A stretch of DNA of 64,000 nt. It comes from Chitinophagaceae bacterium UBA1930. GTDB taxonomy: Bacteria; Bacteroidota; Bacteroidia; Chitinophagales; Chitinophagaceae. This document shows, piece after piece, positions 36,431 to 46,125 of this stretch. Every line of letters starts with the position of its first letter. The first letter of the stretch is position 1. Location: NCBI GenBank assembly GCA_002337145.1, contig DDFK01000001.1:124001-188000 (forward strand), in the 5' to 3' direction. A program made the translations under genes and the position numbers. The notes under the pieces were generated by a model. The model had not been told where the DNA came from and searched no databases. It was given only the letters and a program-made list of their open reading frames with translations.

Positions 36431-36467
36431 CATTTTCAACAAGTTACAATTAAATCAATACGCTTTA
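36431..36467 (-). promoter_or_regulatory. Conserved regulatory block upstream of the first susC
   Basis: ATTTTCAA, then 17 bases later AATACGCTTTA. The same two elements with the same 17-base gap occur at 46.1 kb upstream of the T9SS/GH operon. In both cases the block lies roughly 95-130 bases before the start codon, and here it sits about 20 bases behind the -33 element, a normal place for an activator. Confidence 0.55.
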
Positions 36468-36510
36468 ACACCATGCCCTTTCCTTGTTTTTTGTATTGAT
36501 TTTCAAGACA

Positions 36511-36559
36511 TAAATAAGCGTATGGAACGTTTCTGTAAAAATTTGGATACGCTTATTTA
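36511..36559 (-). promoter_or_regulatory. Inverted pair of ATACGCTTATTTA motifs
   Basis: TAAATAAGCGTAT (36511-36523) and ATACGCTTATTTA (36547-36559) are perfect 13-base inverted copies 23 bases apart. They contain the motif of the regulatory block. They begin 20 bases after the GH5 stop, so a terminator role is possible, though no good T run follows. Confidence 0.5.
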
Positions 36560-36578
36560 CCCTACCAAAAAATAGGAA

Positions 36579-37838
36579 TTATTTTTCGGCAACGGCTTTT
36601 CTTTGGTCCATTTCAAAGCCGAGTGCCTGTATATAGCCAAGATTGGGTTTGCACATTTCGAATTTGCAGTTGTTCAGTAACCCATCCAATGCCTGTTTTA
36701 TTTCTTCCCTGCTTTTGGGTGCCAGTTTCCTGATATCCTTATAAGTTGTTTTAGGTGCTTCTGCATACTGTATCAAGGAATCGTAATGCATGGGCATATC
36801 AACGGACATGATATTTTTTGGACTGTCCATTTTTTTGTAAGGCCAAAAATGCCAACCGATATTGTGTTCTTCCAACAACTTCCTGAAACTGCCTACCCAT
36901 TCGTCTGTATTTTCGCCACTCTCGCCAATATAGATGGGCACATTGTATTTGTCCCTGAAATCGATAAAACGTTGGATGGAACCGAGGTTGGGCTGGTCGC
37001 CGTATTTATGGAACGTATATACAAGTTTGGGGTCGAATGGTTCACCAAATATTTTGAAGTTGGTGTTCCATTGTGCACCACCTAAGAAAACAATATGGTT
37101 CTTGTCAACCTTGCGTATGGCTGTTACCAATGTTTTATAGAAAGGTTCAATCAATGGGTTCAGTTGTGTGGCATCAAAGTAATGTGCTACGGGTTCGTTC
37201 AATAAATCGTAGCCAATAACAATGGTTTCTTTGCTGTAGCGTTTGGCTATTGCGTTCCATATTTTGATTGTCTGATTTTTGCACGCTTCGCTTTGAAACA
37301 GGAAGGGGTATCCATAACTGTCATCAATGTTATCGCCTGTCTGTCCACCCGGTGCACAGTGCATATCCAGGATCACATATACATTTTCTTTCTTGCACCA
37401 GTCAATAACCCTATCCAGCAACATAAAGCCCCTGGTAGAGTCATTGTTGCTTAAATAGTCTTCGTTGGTAAACAGGCGATAGTTGAAGGGCACACGTATC
37501 GAGTTTACACCAATGCTTTTAAGGAAGTGGATGTCTTTTTGCGTGATGTAAGTATCGAGGTATTTTTTCCAGAATGCCTTTGCTTCTTCTGGGCCAACCA
37601 ACTGTGCAAATGTTTCGGCAATCATTGCCGGGGAGTTGGTGTTCTTGAACTTCAGCATGTAGCCTTCGGGTACCAGCCAGTTACCGAGGTTGGTTCCTTT
37701 TATCAATAAAGGCTTGCCATCCGTACCAATAATTTCTTTTCCCTTTACGGTAATGAATTTATTGGATTGTGCATGTACTGTAAATGAGCATGCAACTACC
37801 GCAAACAGGAGTGAAACATATATGCGTGCTTTCTTCAT
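36579..37838 (-). CDS. GH5-family glycoside hydrolase
   Basis: A 419-residue secreted enzyme (signal ends TVHAQ). GTNLGNWLVPEGYML near residue 48, NSIRVPFNYR near 112, DLLNEPVAHY with acid/base E215 and PIYIGESGEN with nucleophile E306 mark a GH5 (cellulase superfamily) TIM barrel. The N-terminal GNW motif resembles exo-beta-1,3-glucanase-like members. GH5 is broad, so the linkage is uncertain; with GH3 and GH128-like neighbours a beta-glucan is likely. It follows the GH2 gene by four bases. Confidence 0.85.
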   Translation of the reverse strand: MKKARIYVSLLFAVVACSFTVHAQSNKFITVKGKEIIGTDGKPLLIKGTNLGNWLVPEGYMLKFKNTNSPAMIAETFAQLVGPEEAKAFWKKYLDTYITQKDIHFLKSIGVNSIRVPFNYRLFTNEDYLSNNDSTRGFMLLDRVIDWCKKENVYVILDMHCAPGGQTGDNIDDSYGYPFLFQSEACKNQTIKIWNAIAKRYSKETIVIGYDLLNEPVAHYFDATQLNPLIEPFYKTLVTAIRKVDKNHIVFLGGAQWNTNFKIFGEPFDPKLVYTFHKYGDQPNLGSIQRFIDFRDKYNVPIYIGESGENTDEWVGSFRKLLEEHNIGWHFWPYKKMDSPKNIMSVDMPMHYDSLIQYAEAPKTTYKDIRKLAPKSREEIKQALDGLLNNCKFEMCKPNLGYIQALGFEMDQRKAVAEK

Positions 37839-37842
37839 AGGT

Positions 37843-39705
37843 TTATTCGTATTTATTTTGAAGTTCGCTGTAATAGTTTTTCAATACATAAAATGATTTC
37901 TTCTTTCTTCCTTGCTGATCGATCAAACCTTTGTTGTTCCAGCCTTCCTGGTAAGTTGGGTTGTTGCGGCGTGGGGAGCGAAAGTCGGCCAATATCCATG
38001 GGGAAATGCCAATAAAATTATCGGGCATGCGTTTCAGCATAGACACTTGCTCTTTGTAGTACCATTCCTGGAACTCTTCACTCCATCGTGTAAGCGAGTC
38101 TGCATGAAAACCACCCAACCCTTCAGCCCCAGTCTCGCTCACAAACACCGGCTTATTGTATTTGGTGGCCCAGTGTGCAGTACGGCAACTTTCGGGTGTG
38201 CCGTTGCCATACCAACCGAGGTATTCGTTAAACGCAACCACATCTACATATTCGCCAAGTGGATCGTCTATGGTACGCAGGTTTTCTTCTGATTGGTAAT
38301 TCACTTCCAATGCGGCAGATACCAGTCTTGTAGGATCTTTGGCCTTGGCTGTTTCCAATAAAGTTTTCATGAAGCCTGTACGTGTTTCGCTAACAGGCGT
38401 TTCGTTGCCAACAGACCAGATAATGATGCTTGCACGGTTATGGTCCCTGGCAATCATTTCATCCAATTGGCCCTGGGCCTTTGCCAGTACGGCTTTGCTG
38501 GTAAAATCGATTGTCCAGTAAACAGGAATTTCGGACCATACCAGTATGCCCAATGAATCTGCCAAACGGGTCATGCTTTCATCATGTGGGTAATGTGCAA
38601 GCCTTACCATGTTGCAGCCCAGTTCTTTTGCCCAACCAAACAATTGTATTGCATCTTGCTCGCTGTAGGCCCTGCGTATTTGTTGCGGTATCTCTTCGTG
38701 CATGCTGATGCCACGCAAGAAAATGGGATTACCATTTAGCAGCAGTTGCTTGCCTTTGACTTCTATTGTGCGGAAACCGATTTTTTCTTCTACCCTGTCT
38801 GACTGGCTTGCAACAATTACCGTATAAAGTTTGGGATTTCGTGGCGACCATAACTCTACCGTTGATAAAGGAAAGGCAACTTTTGCAATGCCGTTTTTTA
38901 CAACAAAGCTTTGCCTGATTTTTAGTTCGGGTATCTCAATCGTTACTTTTTCGTTGTTGGATGAAGTGTTGAGTTTTATCCAACCTTCTACTTCTTTGTT
39001 CTTTATGTCATGGTTGGGTTTAAGCTGAATCTGGTAGTCCTGAATTGCACTGGCAGCAGGCATTTCAACAAGTTTTACATCCCGTGTAATTCCACCATAA
39101 TTCCACCAATCGGTGTTTAGGGTAGGTACTTCATCTGCATATCTTTTATTGTCCACACGCACTACCAAAAAATTGTCTTTTGCTTTTAGTACGGAGTCGG
39201 GCACCAGGAAATTAAATGGCGTAAACCCGCCTTTGTGCATGCCCAGTTTCTTGCCGTTGAGGTACACATCGGCCCTGTAGTTTATAGCTCCAAAATACAG
39301 GTGCACATTATTGGATGCTTTTGTTTTTCTATAGTCGAACGATTTTTTGTACCATACTGTGCCTTCGTAATATAAAAATTTTGCATCCTGCGAATTCCAG
39401 TCACCCGGCACATTGATGGAATATTTGTCAATATAACCATGCTCCTTACGATCCAGTTTGTTATCGGGTATATCGCTGTTCCAATAAGCTTCACGGTCAT
39501 CTTCTGCACGCTCTTTGTAACGGTAATCGTAAAAGCCTGTTTCGTATTGGTCAACTATATATTGCCATTTACCATTCAGGCTCTGTGTGGTTCGCGAAGG
39601 AATATTGGTGATCAGTTCCTGTTGGGCAAATACACCAACATGCAGCATCAGCATGCTGCTAACAATGGCTATCTGCTTTATTAAAAAACGGTGGCTGTGT
39701 TTCAT
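37843..39705 (-). CDS. GH2-family glycoside hydrolase (beta-glucuronidase-like)
   Basis: A 620-residue secreted enzyme (signal ends GVFAQQ). The GH2 layout is complete: sugar-binding domain (about 40-210, with VYLNGKKLGMHKGGFTPF), Ig-like domain, and TIM barrel with IIIWSVGNET (acid/base E435) and VFVSETGAEG (nucleophile E524). The ending, FRSPRRNNPTYQEGWNNKG, is typical of the beta-glucuronidase-like branch, which also includes beta-galactosidases and others. Tightly packed between GH5 and GH3 genes. Confidence 0.85.
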   Translation of the reverse strand: MKHSHRFLIKQIAIVSSMLMLHVGVFAQQELITNIPSRTTQSLNGKWQYIVDQYETGFYDYRYKERAEDDREAYWNSDIPDNKLDRKEHGYIDKYSINVPGDWNSQDAKFLYYEGTVWYKKSFDYRKTKASNNVHLYFGAINYRADVYLNGKKLGMHKGGFTPFNFLVPDSVLKAKDNFLVVRVDNKRYADEVPTLNTDWWNYGGITRDVKLVEMPAASAIQDYQIQLKPNHDIKNKEVEGWIKLNTSSNNEKVTIEIPELKIRQSFVVKNGIAKVAFPLSTVELWSPRNPKLYTVIVASQSDRVEEKIGFRTIEVKGKQLLLNGNPIFLRGISMHEEIPQQIRRAYSEQDAIQLFGWAKELGCNMVRLAHYPHDESMTRLADSLGILVWSEIPVYWTIDFTSKAVLAKAQGQLDEMIARDHNRASIIIWSVGNETPVSETRTGFMKTLLETAKAKDPTRLVSAALEVNYQSEENLRTIDDPLGEYVDVVAFNEYLGWYGNGTPESCRTAHWATKYNKPVFVSETGAEGLGGFHADSLTRWSEEFQEWYYKEQVSMLKRMPDNFIGISPWILADFRSPRRNNPTYQEGWNNKGLIDQQGRKKKSFYVLKNYYSELQNKYE

Positions 39706-39719
39706 TTCCTGTCTGTTAA

Positions 39720-42035
39720 TTATTCAAAATTGAACTTGCTTGTCTTGTCTTTAATGGATACTTTAAAATCGCCGGGTTCTGTTACTTTTTGGTTGAAGGC
39801 ATTGATGAAAGCAATGTCATCGGCAGTAATGGTAAAACTCACTTGCTTGGTTTGTCCGGGTTCAAGGTCTATCTTTTCAAAGCCACGCAACCTTTTAACA
39901 TCGGGTGTTATACTGGCAACAAGGTCGCTGATGTATAGCTGCACCGTTTCTTTGCCTGCACGTTTGCCCGTATTGGTAACATTGATGGTGATGGTCAATT
40001 TTTCTCCTTGCCTTAATTTATTGCTGCTTAGTTGCAGGTTATCGTATTTAAAACTGGTGTAGCTAAGGCCATCGCCAAATTTGAATTGTGGGTTGTATGC
40101 AGCAGCATAGTTGTACACACCTTCCACTGTATCCCTTGATTCGGATGGCTTGTGGTAGTAGGTAATAATTGCATTGGGATAACGTGGGTAGGTATAAGGC
40201 AGTTTACCCGATGGGTTCACATCACCAAACAATATATCGGCCAATGCAAGCCCACCAAAATTTCCAGGTAAATAAGTCTGTACAATTGCAGTGGTTTGCT
40301 GTTCAAACTTGCTGATGCATCTTGGCCTGCCTTCGTTTAAAACCAATATAATAGGCTTGCCTGTTGCAGCCAGTTTTTGTGCAAGTGCTGTTTGCAGGTC
40401 CGATAAATAAAGGTCGCTTAGGTTGCCGGGTGTTTCTGTATAGCTGTTCTCGCCCAAACAAAGCACAATGGCATCTACGTTCTTTGCAGCATCTATTGTT
40501 GCTGCTATATTGTCTTCTGCTTCTTCATAATATTGCCCGTTCATTTTATAACTGACACCGGGCATATACAGTACATTATCTTTACCAATTTTGTTTTCAA
40601 TTGCTTTTACAATAGTGGCATAGTTACCTGCAAACTCTTCTACTTTTTCACCTTGCCATGAGTAGGTCCATGCACCGTTTAAAGTACGCATGGAATTTGC
40701 ATTGGGCCCGGTTACGAGTACTTTGCCAGACTTACTAAGTGGAAGTATATTGTTGTTGTTCTTTAATAGTGTAATGGATTCTGCAGCCATTTTATATGCT
40801 ACGGATTCATAAGCCTTACTGCCAAAGTTTGGATAGTCGCCGTGGTTGGTTACCGGTTTATTGAATAGGTTCAGTGCATATTTCACACGCAGTATCCTAC
40901 GCACGGCATCATCTATTCTTGACTGTTTCACTTTGCCTTCCTTTACCAACGCAATCAGGTTATCGCAAAACACTTCGTACTTATAAGCAATCATCGACAT
41001 ATCGATACCTGCATTCACCGCAAGCATAATTGCCTCTTTATCATCTTTTGCAATATGGTCGCGGTGGCAAAGGTTCTCGATATCGCCCCAATCGCTTACC
41101 ACCAGCCCCTGAAACTTCAATTCCCCTTTCAATAGTTCCGTCAGTATCTTGTAATTGGAATGTACAGGTATGCCATTGATGATGCCGGAATTGACCATCA
41201 ACGTTAATGCACCTGCATCTATCGCAGCCTTGAATGAAGGCAGATGGTATTCACGCAAAGCCTGATCGGATATATATGCAGGCGTTCTGTCCTTGCCAGA
41301 AAGCGGCACCTGGTAACCCAAAAAATGTTTGAGGCAGGAAGCTACTTTTTCAGGGTTGCTGATGTCGTTGTTATCCCCTTCGTAACCTTTTACCATTTGT
41401 TTGCCAAGCTCCGTAATCACGTAAGGATCTTCACCAAATGTTTCCCATACACGGGGAAAGCGTGGATCGGAACCTACATCCAACAAAGGCGAAAAATTCC
41501 AGGGAATTGAACTTGCCCTTGTTTCGTAAGCAGTGATACTTGCAGCATTTTTTACCAATTCCCGGTTAAAGGCAGCAGCCTGTGCCACCTGTTGCGGAAA
41601 CATGGTTGCACCAACGGTGTAGGTTGTGCCATGTATTGCATCGATGCCATAAATAACAGGAATGCCTAGCCTTGTTTGTTTAGTAGCGGTTTCCTGTATC
41701 TGGCTGATGATGGTATGCCATACTTCCCTTGTTCTTGCACGGTTGTTGGCAGTGTTGATGATGGAGCCGACCTTATACGTAACCAATGCCTTCCTTAACT
41801 CGGCCGTGTCTAACGCCAATGGTTCGTAGCTTGAATAACGGTCCCTGCCTTTGCCAACAACATCCAATGTTATCTGTGCCATCTGCCCTACTTTTTCTGC
41901 CAAGGTCATTTTCTGCAAAAGGGCGTCTATCTGTTTTTCATATTTGCCTTGCGAAAAAGAAGATGCGGCAATGCAGGTACTTATTAGCAGGCACCATGAT
42001 TGTTTGGCAGATAAAAATTTAAAACGTGGTAGCAT
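39720..42035 (-). CDS. GH3 beta-glucosidase-like (BglX-type)
   Basis: A 771-residue secreted enzyme (signal near residues 10-30). N-terminal GH3 barrel with KMTLAEKVGQMAQI, GIPVIYGIDAIHG, KHFLGYQVPLSGKDR and VVSDWGDIE, whose D315 is the likely nucleophile; then the C-terminal GH3 domain (SITLLKNNNNILPLSK, GPNANSMRTLNGAW) and a fibronectin-III-like domain (ETVQLYISDLVAS). Closest in look to BglX-type beta-glucosidases. It would release glucose from beta-gluco-oligosaccharides in the periplasm. Fifteen bases from the GH2 gene. Confidence 0.9.
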   Translation of the reverse strand: MLPRFKFLSAKQSWCLLISTCIAASSFSQGKYEKQIDALLQKMTLAEKVGQMAQITLDVVGKGRDRYSSYEPLALDTAELRKALVTYKVGSIINTANNRARTREVWHTIISQIQETATKQTRLGIPVIYGIDAIHGTTYTVGATMFPQQVAQAAAFNRELVKNAASITAYETRASSIPWNFSPLLDVGSDPRFPRVWETFGEDPYVITELGKQMVKGYEGDNNDISNPEKVASCLKHFLGYQVPLSGKDRTPAYISDQALREYHLPSFKAAIDAGALTLMVNSGIINGIPVHSNYKILTELLKGELKFQGLVVSDWGDIENLCHRDHIAKDDKEAIMLAVNAGIDMSMIAYKYEVFCDNLIALVKEGKVKQSRIDDAVRRILRVKYALNLFNKPVTNHGDYPNFGSKAYESVAYKMAAESITLLKNNNNILPLSKSGKVLVTGPNANSMRTLNGAWTYSWQGEKVEEFAGNYATIVKAIENKIGKDNVLYMPGVSYKMNGQYYEEAEDNIAATIDAAKNVDAIVLCLGENSYTETPGNLSDLYLSDLQTALAQKLAATGKPIILVLNEGRPRCISKFEQQTTAIVQTYLPGNFGGLALADILFGDVNPSGKLPYTYPRYPNAIITYYHKPSESRDTVEGVYNYAAAYNPQFKFGDGLSYTSFKYDNLQLSSNKLRQGEKLTITINVTNTGKRAGKETVQLYISDLVASITPDVKRLRGFEKIDLEPGQTKQVSFTITADDIAFINAFNQKVTEPGDFKVSIKDKTSKFNFE

Positions 42036-42068
42036 AATATCGGTTTAACAATGCAAAATCTGTAGTTG

Positions 42069-43223
42069 TTATTGTTTATCGAACTGGATGGCATTTTTGT
42101 TTGATCCGTTTTCAAACACGATTACATATTTGCCTTTTGCAATGCCCTGTAGGTTTAGCGTGCTTTGTACGGCATCTTTACTTACTTGTTGCAGCATTAT
42201 CACAGCCCCATTGATGCCTACAATTTTTATCAAGGCTCCTTCTTGTGCTTTTGGGTGCGACAATGAAATGTTGTTGGTAGTTGTTGGGTTTGGATAGGCT
42301 GATATGGCTATGTTTTCTTTATCGGTTACCGACAGTACATTGCTGTATTTGTAGCTGCCATCTTTATCAACCATCTTAATACGGAAGTATTTGGTAGCAG
42401 TCAACTTTTCAATGTCGGTATATTGGTAAGTACTGCCTTGGGCTTTATTGCTTGCTATAATTTTTGTTACTTCTGTAAAGTCTTTGGCGTTGCTGCTTTT
42501 TTCAATTGAAAAATAATTCGCATTTATTTCCTGTGCAGTTTGCCAGTTCAATACCGGTTGTTTGTTATCAACTGCAATAGAGAACGATTTTAAGCTGATG
42601 GGCATTACCACAGAAACAGTAACCGCAACATCATCAATACGCCAATTGGCCGTACCGGATACAGGGCTTACACCCGAGTAACCGTAAACACGTATGGTTA
42701 ACGGTGTTGATACAGCACCCGAAACAGCAGTAATGGTAGGCTGTTTCAGTACCCATGCAGAGTTGTTGGTTAAAGAGTTACCAGCAATGGCTGTTGTATA
42801 GTTATCGGCACTGGTATAGATCTGGTAAGCGTTGGGCCCTGCACCGATTGACCTTGCACCAAACTGTATAGCAGAGAGGTTGATATTGTAACCGGTAGCA
42901 GGTGTTAATGTAAAAGTGAAGTAAGTATTATTGGCTATTGAAAAAGGCGACAATGCATTGGCCGATACAGTTGCATTATAATTGGCAGACGCACCCGTAT
43001 AGTTAGATGCAGATGTATTGGTAACCATTGGTGTTACGGTACCAAACGTATTGCCAAAAGAAAAATCGCTTACGGTTACATTGGGCGGAATGCTTGCTGC
43101 AATAGGCGATGCAGTGCCTGTGCCCTGATCAAAATCCCATTTTATTTGTGCATGACTTATTTGGGCAGTCAGTAGTATTGCTAAAGCAATTACCAATAAG
43201 CGGATGGTGAATAAATGTTTCAT
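42069..43223 (-). CDS. T9SS type A cargo protein with N-terminal module shared with a neighbour
   Basis: A 384-residue secreted protein (signal ends QISHAQ). Residues 26-205 (IKWDFDQGTGTASPIAASIP to NWRIDDVAVTV) are a clear paralog of the N-terminal module of the 841-residue protein at 43510-46035. The C-terminal 75 residues (SAYPNPTTTNNISL ... GKYVIVFENG) are a type A T9SS sorting domain. No catalytic residues are seen. Embedded in a PUL operon, the module may bind glycan or present enzymes; that is inference. Confidence 0.75.
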   Translation of the reverse strand: MKHLFTIRLLVIALAILLTAQISHAQIKWDFDQGTGTASPIAASIPPNVTVSDFSFGNTFGTVTPMVTNTSASNYTGASANYNATVSANALSPFSIANNTYFTFTLTPATGYNINLSAIQFGARSIGAGPNAYQIYTSADNYTTAIAGNSLTNNSAWVLKQPTITAVSGAVSTPLTIRVYGYSGVSPVSGTANWRIDDVAVTVSVVMPISLKSFSIAVDNKQPVLNWQTAQEINANYFSIEKSSNAKDFTEVTKIIASNKAQGSTYQYTDIEKLTATKYFRIKMVDKDGSYKYSNVLSVTDKENIAISAYPNPTTTNNISLSHPKAQEGALIKIVGINGAVIMLQQVSKDAVQSTLNLQGIAKGKYVIVFENGSNKNAIQFDKQ

Positions 43224-43254
43224 ATGACGTTGTTTAACTGGTTATGATTGTTTG

Positions 43255-43467
43255 TTAGTTATTGTTTGTGGTTTTTCTATGTGTCGCAATCTTCTTTGCC
43301 CCATAGCCTACACCTGCTGCTACCAGCAATGAGAGGCCACCATCAATGGGCACATCATCCGTATCATCGCCAAAGCCAGGCTGGGCATGGGTTATGGCTG
43401 GCAATACAAAGAATAAAAAAAGCAGACTAAAGGTTATTATTTGGGTAGTTGATATATTAAGTTTCAT
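43255..43467 (-). CDS. Small PID-CTERM-like membrane protein
   Basis: A 70-residue protein: signal peptide (ends THAQPG), a short Asp-rich linker, then DVPIDGGLSLLVAAGVGYG, a hydrophobic segment, and a basic tail (KKIATHRK). This layout matches the small PID-CTERM sorting-signal proteins of Bacteroidota. Its role is unknown; being between two T9SS cargo genes with gaps of 31 and 42 bases, it is part of the same operon. Confidence 0.65.
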   Translation of the reverse strand: MKLNISTTQIITFSLLFLFFVLPAITHAQPGFGDDTDDVPIDGGLSLLVAAGVGYGAKKIATHRKTTNNN

Positions 43468-43509
43468 ATTATTACGTTATTGGTTATTGAAATGGACAGC
43501 ATGACATAT

Positions 43510-46035
43510 CTATTGCTTGATAATGGATGCGGACTGTTGGTATTGCCCATTCATCAACTGCACTGTGTACATGCCAGCAGGCAATTGCTTTACATCGATC
43601 GTTTGATTACCCAACTGTACCTTACCTGCTGTTATAAGTTTTATTGTGCTGCCATTCATATCCGTAATACGAATGGTGGTTACTTCATTACTGTTTAAAC
43701 CTTCATAGTTTATATTCAGCATATCCCTAACTGGGTTGGGCGACAGTTTTACTGTTAACCTGTTATTGATGGCTGCAGGCTGTGACAGTATCTTCTGTAC
43801 CAGTTCAAACCTTTGCTCACCTTGGGTCTGGGCATCTGCAGTAGTGACAAAATCGTATGTGGTATTTGCTTCCAGCCTGGTCAATGTGTTCAGCAACTTG
43901 TCTTTCAGATAAATTGCTGCCTGTTCATTTGAAGTGGTATTATTTATTTCAGTAACTACCAATTGAAAGCTTCTTGCCTGTGCAGTACTTAAGCCCAATG
44001 GTATAATTGCATCGTCTTTGATAGGCCTGCTGTCAACCGATAATTTCTCATTGTCGCTGCTGATGCTGTACAGGCTAACATCCGGGTTGCTCAGTTTCAA
44101 ACCATCATTCCTTTCTTCTTTGCTGTCTTTATATGTTTTGTTGAAACTGAAATAGAGCTCATCCCAAAATATGCTGCCATCGGCACTTTGCAGTTTAAGC
44201 TTTAATGTGTTGTCGGTGCTATTGGTCCTGAACAGCACATCGGTGGTTTCAGTTGCAGTCTTGTCTGTTTCGTGAAACAACATACTGGCATTCGCCCCTG
44301 TTGCCTGCACAAAGAATGCACTGTATGCCGGTAAGTTATATGCCGTGGTGCCAATATTCTGCCCTATGGAATATGCTCCCCTAATACCCTGATCCACTTT
44401 CCACACATAGATAAAATTGCCAGTATTGGCCCTCGTAACAGTGTTCAGGTTCACGGCCGATGGGTAAGGATTGCCAATCAGGTTCCAATTTGCACCGCCA
44501 GATACAAGGTTCACTGTTTTGTCACCTGTATTGATGGCACCGGTTAAACTAATGGTAGGGCTACCAACTATGTAGTTGGTGCTGCCATCCAGCCCCTGCC
44601 CTCTTGTGCCACGCACCAGTGCCCTGATACCTTGATACTGGTTCCAGGCATTGGCATTACCATTGGTAGTGGTATTCACATCTGTAAAAGCAAGCCATCC
44701 GGGGTCTGCTGTTGCATTTCCATTGCCTGCTGTTGTATTGTATTGAAACACGGATGGGTTGTTGGAACCCGTTGTTACAAAGCCATTGCCATTGCCGCCA
44801 TTACCCGTAATATCTATACCATTGGTTGTCTTCAATTGGCTCACAGCAATGGCATTGCTGAAAGGATGGCTAAAAAAGCGGTAAGCCCTTTTGCTTGGCG
44901 AGGCAGATGCCAGGCCGCCGCCAGGAATATATTTTTGTATGGTTACATTACTTGCATTATTCAATGTTCCGGTAATGATGCCAATGCTGGCCGTGCCCGT
45001 AGCATCCGATTCCAGGGTGATGGGCATTCCGCCAAAATCCACCACACCTGCTACATCATTAATATTCAGGATGGAGCCTGGTGCAAATGTGGCAGCTGCA
45101 TTATTGCCCAAAGCCAGTTTATACGTTGTGGTGTTTAATGCAATGGCAGCACCCACATTCAGTTTGCCACCTATAAACCAAGGAGCATCCAAGTTTACGT
45201 TGCCTGTTGTATTGGCAATATTATAGGTGCTAGCAGGAATATAAAAACTGGCTGGTTTTGCTCCTGTGCCATCTGTATTAGAGCCCCAGTTTGCCAAGGT
45301 GGTTATGCTGCCGGTTCCTTTATAATAAAAAGGCGTTGCAGTAGGTATAGTAGCTGTTGCGGTAACGCTTAAATCATCAATACGCCAGTTGGCTCCTGCC
45401 TGCCCGGTATTGTTCACCACCTGGGTGGCATATATCCTTACGGTTACTGCCCCATTTAAACCGGCTGTAACACTGGTTACCCCATTGTTGAATGACGGCG
45501 TAATAAGCGACCATATCGAGTTGGCTGAAATAACCCCGTTGGCCAGGCTACCCGCATTGGTCATAAGGCCGTTGCCGTAATTGTCTGCACTTGTTCTGAT
45601 ATGGTAGCTTGTTGGCCCGCCAGACATTCCCGCATTTTGGGCGGTTGACCTTGTACCGAATTGCAGGCTGTTGAGGTTTATCTGATAGCCGCTGGCGGGT
45701 GTAAGTGTAAATTCAAGGTAAGTGGAACTGTAAAGGTTGGCAACAGATGTGTTGATTACAGCAGTCATTGTGGCAGCATAGCTGCCGGATGCACCGGTGT
45801 ACCCACTTGAAACCGGCGAGTTGCCCAAAAAGTTGGGAACGGGTGTTGCGGTGGAGGCGTTGCCTTCGCTTACGCTGCTTACGGTAATGTTGGCGGGGAT
45901 GCTGGCAGCTACGGCTGCGGCTGTTCCGGTTCCGCCATCAAAATTCCATAAAATCTGTGCGGAGGTTTTTTGGGGCGAAAGCAGTTGAAGGGCAATTGCA
46001 AATGCCACGAAGCTTGAGGGTACAAATCGTTTCAT
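43510..46035 (-). CDS. Large T9SS type A cargo protein heading the GH operon
   Basis: The ATG at 46035 gives a signal peptide (ends KTSAQ) and 841 residues. Residues about 28-240 (ILWNFDGGTGTAAAVAASIP to NWRIDDLSVTAT) duplicate the module of the 42069-43223 protein. A middle part with TPFYYKGTGSITTLANWG resembles surface proteins of the choice-of-anchor or beta-helix kind. The last 80 residues (VKLSPNPVRDMLNINYEG to QQSASIIKQ) are a type A T9SS sorting domain. It opens an operon that continues through the GH3, GH2 and GH5 genes. Function unknown. Confidence 0.75.
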   Translation of the reverse strand: MKRFVPSSFVAFAIALQLLSPQKTSAQILWNFDGGTGTAAAVAASIPANITVSSVSEGNASTATPVPNFLGNSPVSSGYTGASGSYAATMTAVINTSVANLYSSTYLEFTLTPASGYQINLNSLQFGTRSTAQNAGMSGGPTSYHIRTSADNYGNGLMTNAGSLANGVISANSIWSLITPSFNNGVTSVTAGLNGAVTVRIYATQVVNNTGQAGANWRIDDLSVTATATIPTATPFYYKGTGSITTLANWGSNTDGTGAKPASFYIPASTYNIANTTGNVNLDAPWFIGGKLNVGAAIALNTTTYKLALGNNAAATFAPGSILNINDVAGVVDFGGMPITLESDATGTASIGIITGTLNNASNVTIQKYIPGGGLASASPSKRAYRFFSHPFSNAIAVSQLKTTNGIDITGNGGNGNGFVTTGSNNPSVFQYNTTAGNGNATADPGWLAFTDVNTTTNGNANAWNQYQGIRALVRGTRGQGLDGSTNYIVGSPTISLTGAINTGDKTVNLVSGGANWNLIGNPYPSAVNLNTVTRANTGNFIYVWKVDQGIRGAYSIGQNIGTTAYNLPAYSAFFVQATGANASMLFHETDKTATETTDVLFRTNSTDNTLKLKLQSADGSIFWDELYFSFNKTYKDSKEERNDGLKLSNPDVSLYSISSDNEKLSVDSRPIKDDAIIPLGLSTAQARSFQLVVTEINNTTSNEQAAIYLKDKLLNTLTRLEANTTYDFVTTADAQTQGEQRFELVQKILSQPAAINNRLTVKLSPNPVRDMLNINYEGLNSNEVTTIRITDMNGSTIKLITAGKVQLGNQTIDVKQLPAGMYTVQLMNGQYQQSASIIKQ

Positions 46036-46125
46036 AAAGGCAATGTTTTGAGTCGTTAGTTTTAAAACCAACGTAAAAGTATTGCCAAAACAAGCAAAAT
46101 TCCAAATTAATTTTTACATAAATTA

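Noticed and set aside
36378..36578. Small RNA gene between GH5 and susC
   Set aside because: Only the promoter, motifs and an inverted pair are visible; no promoter-terminator pair of a separate RNA could be supported.
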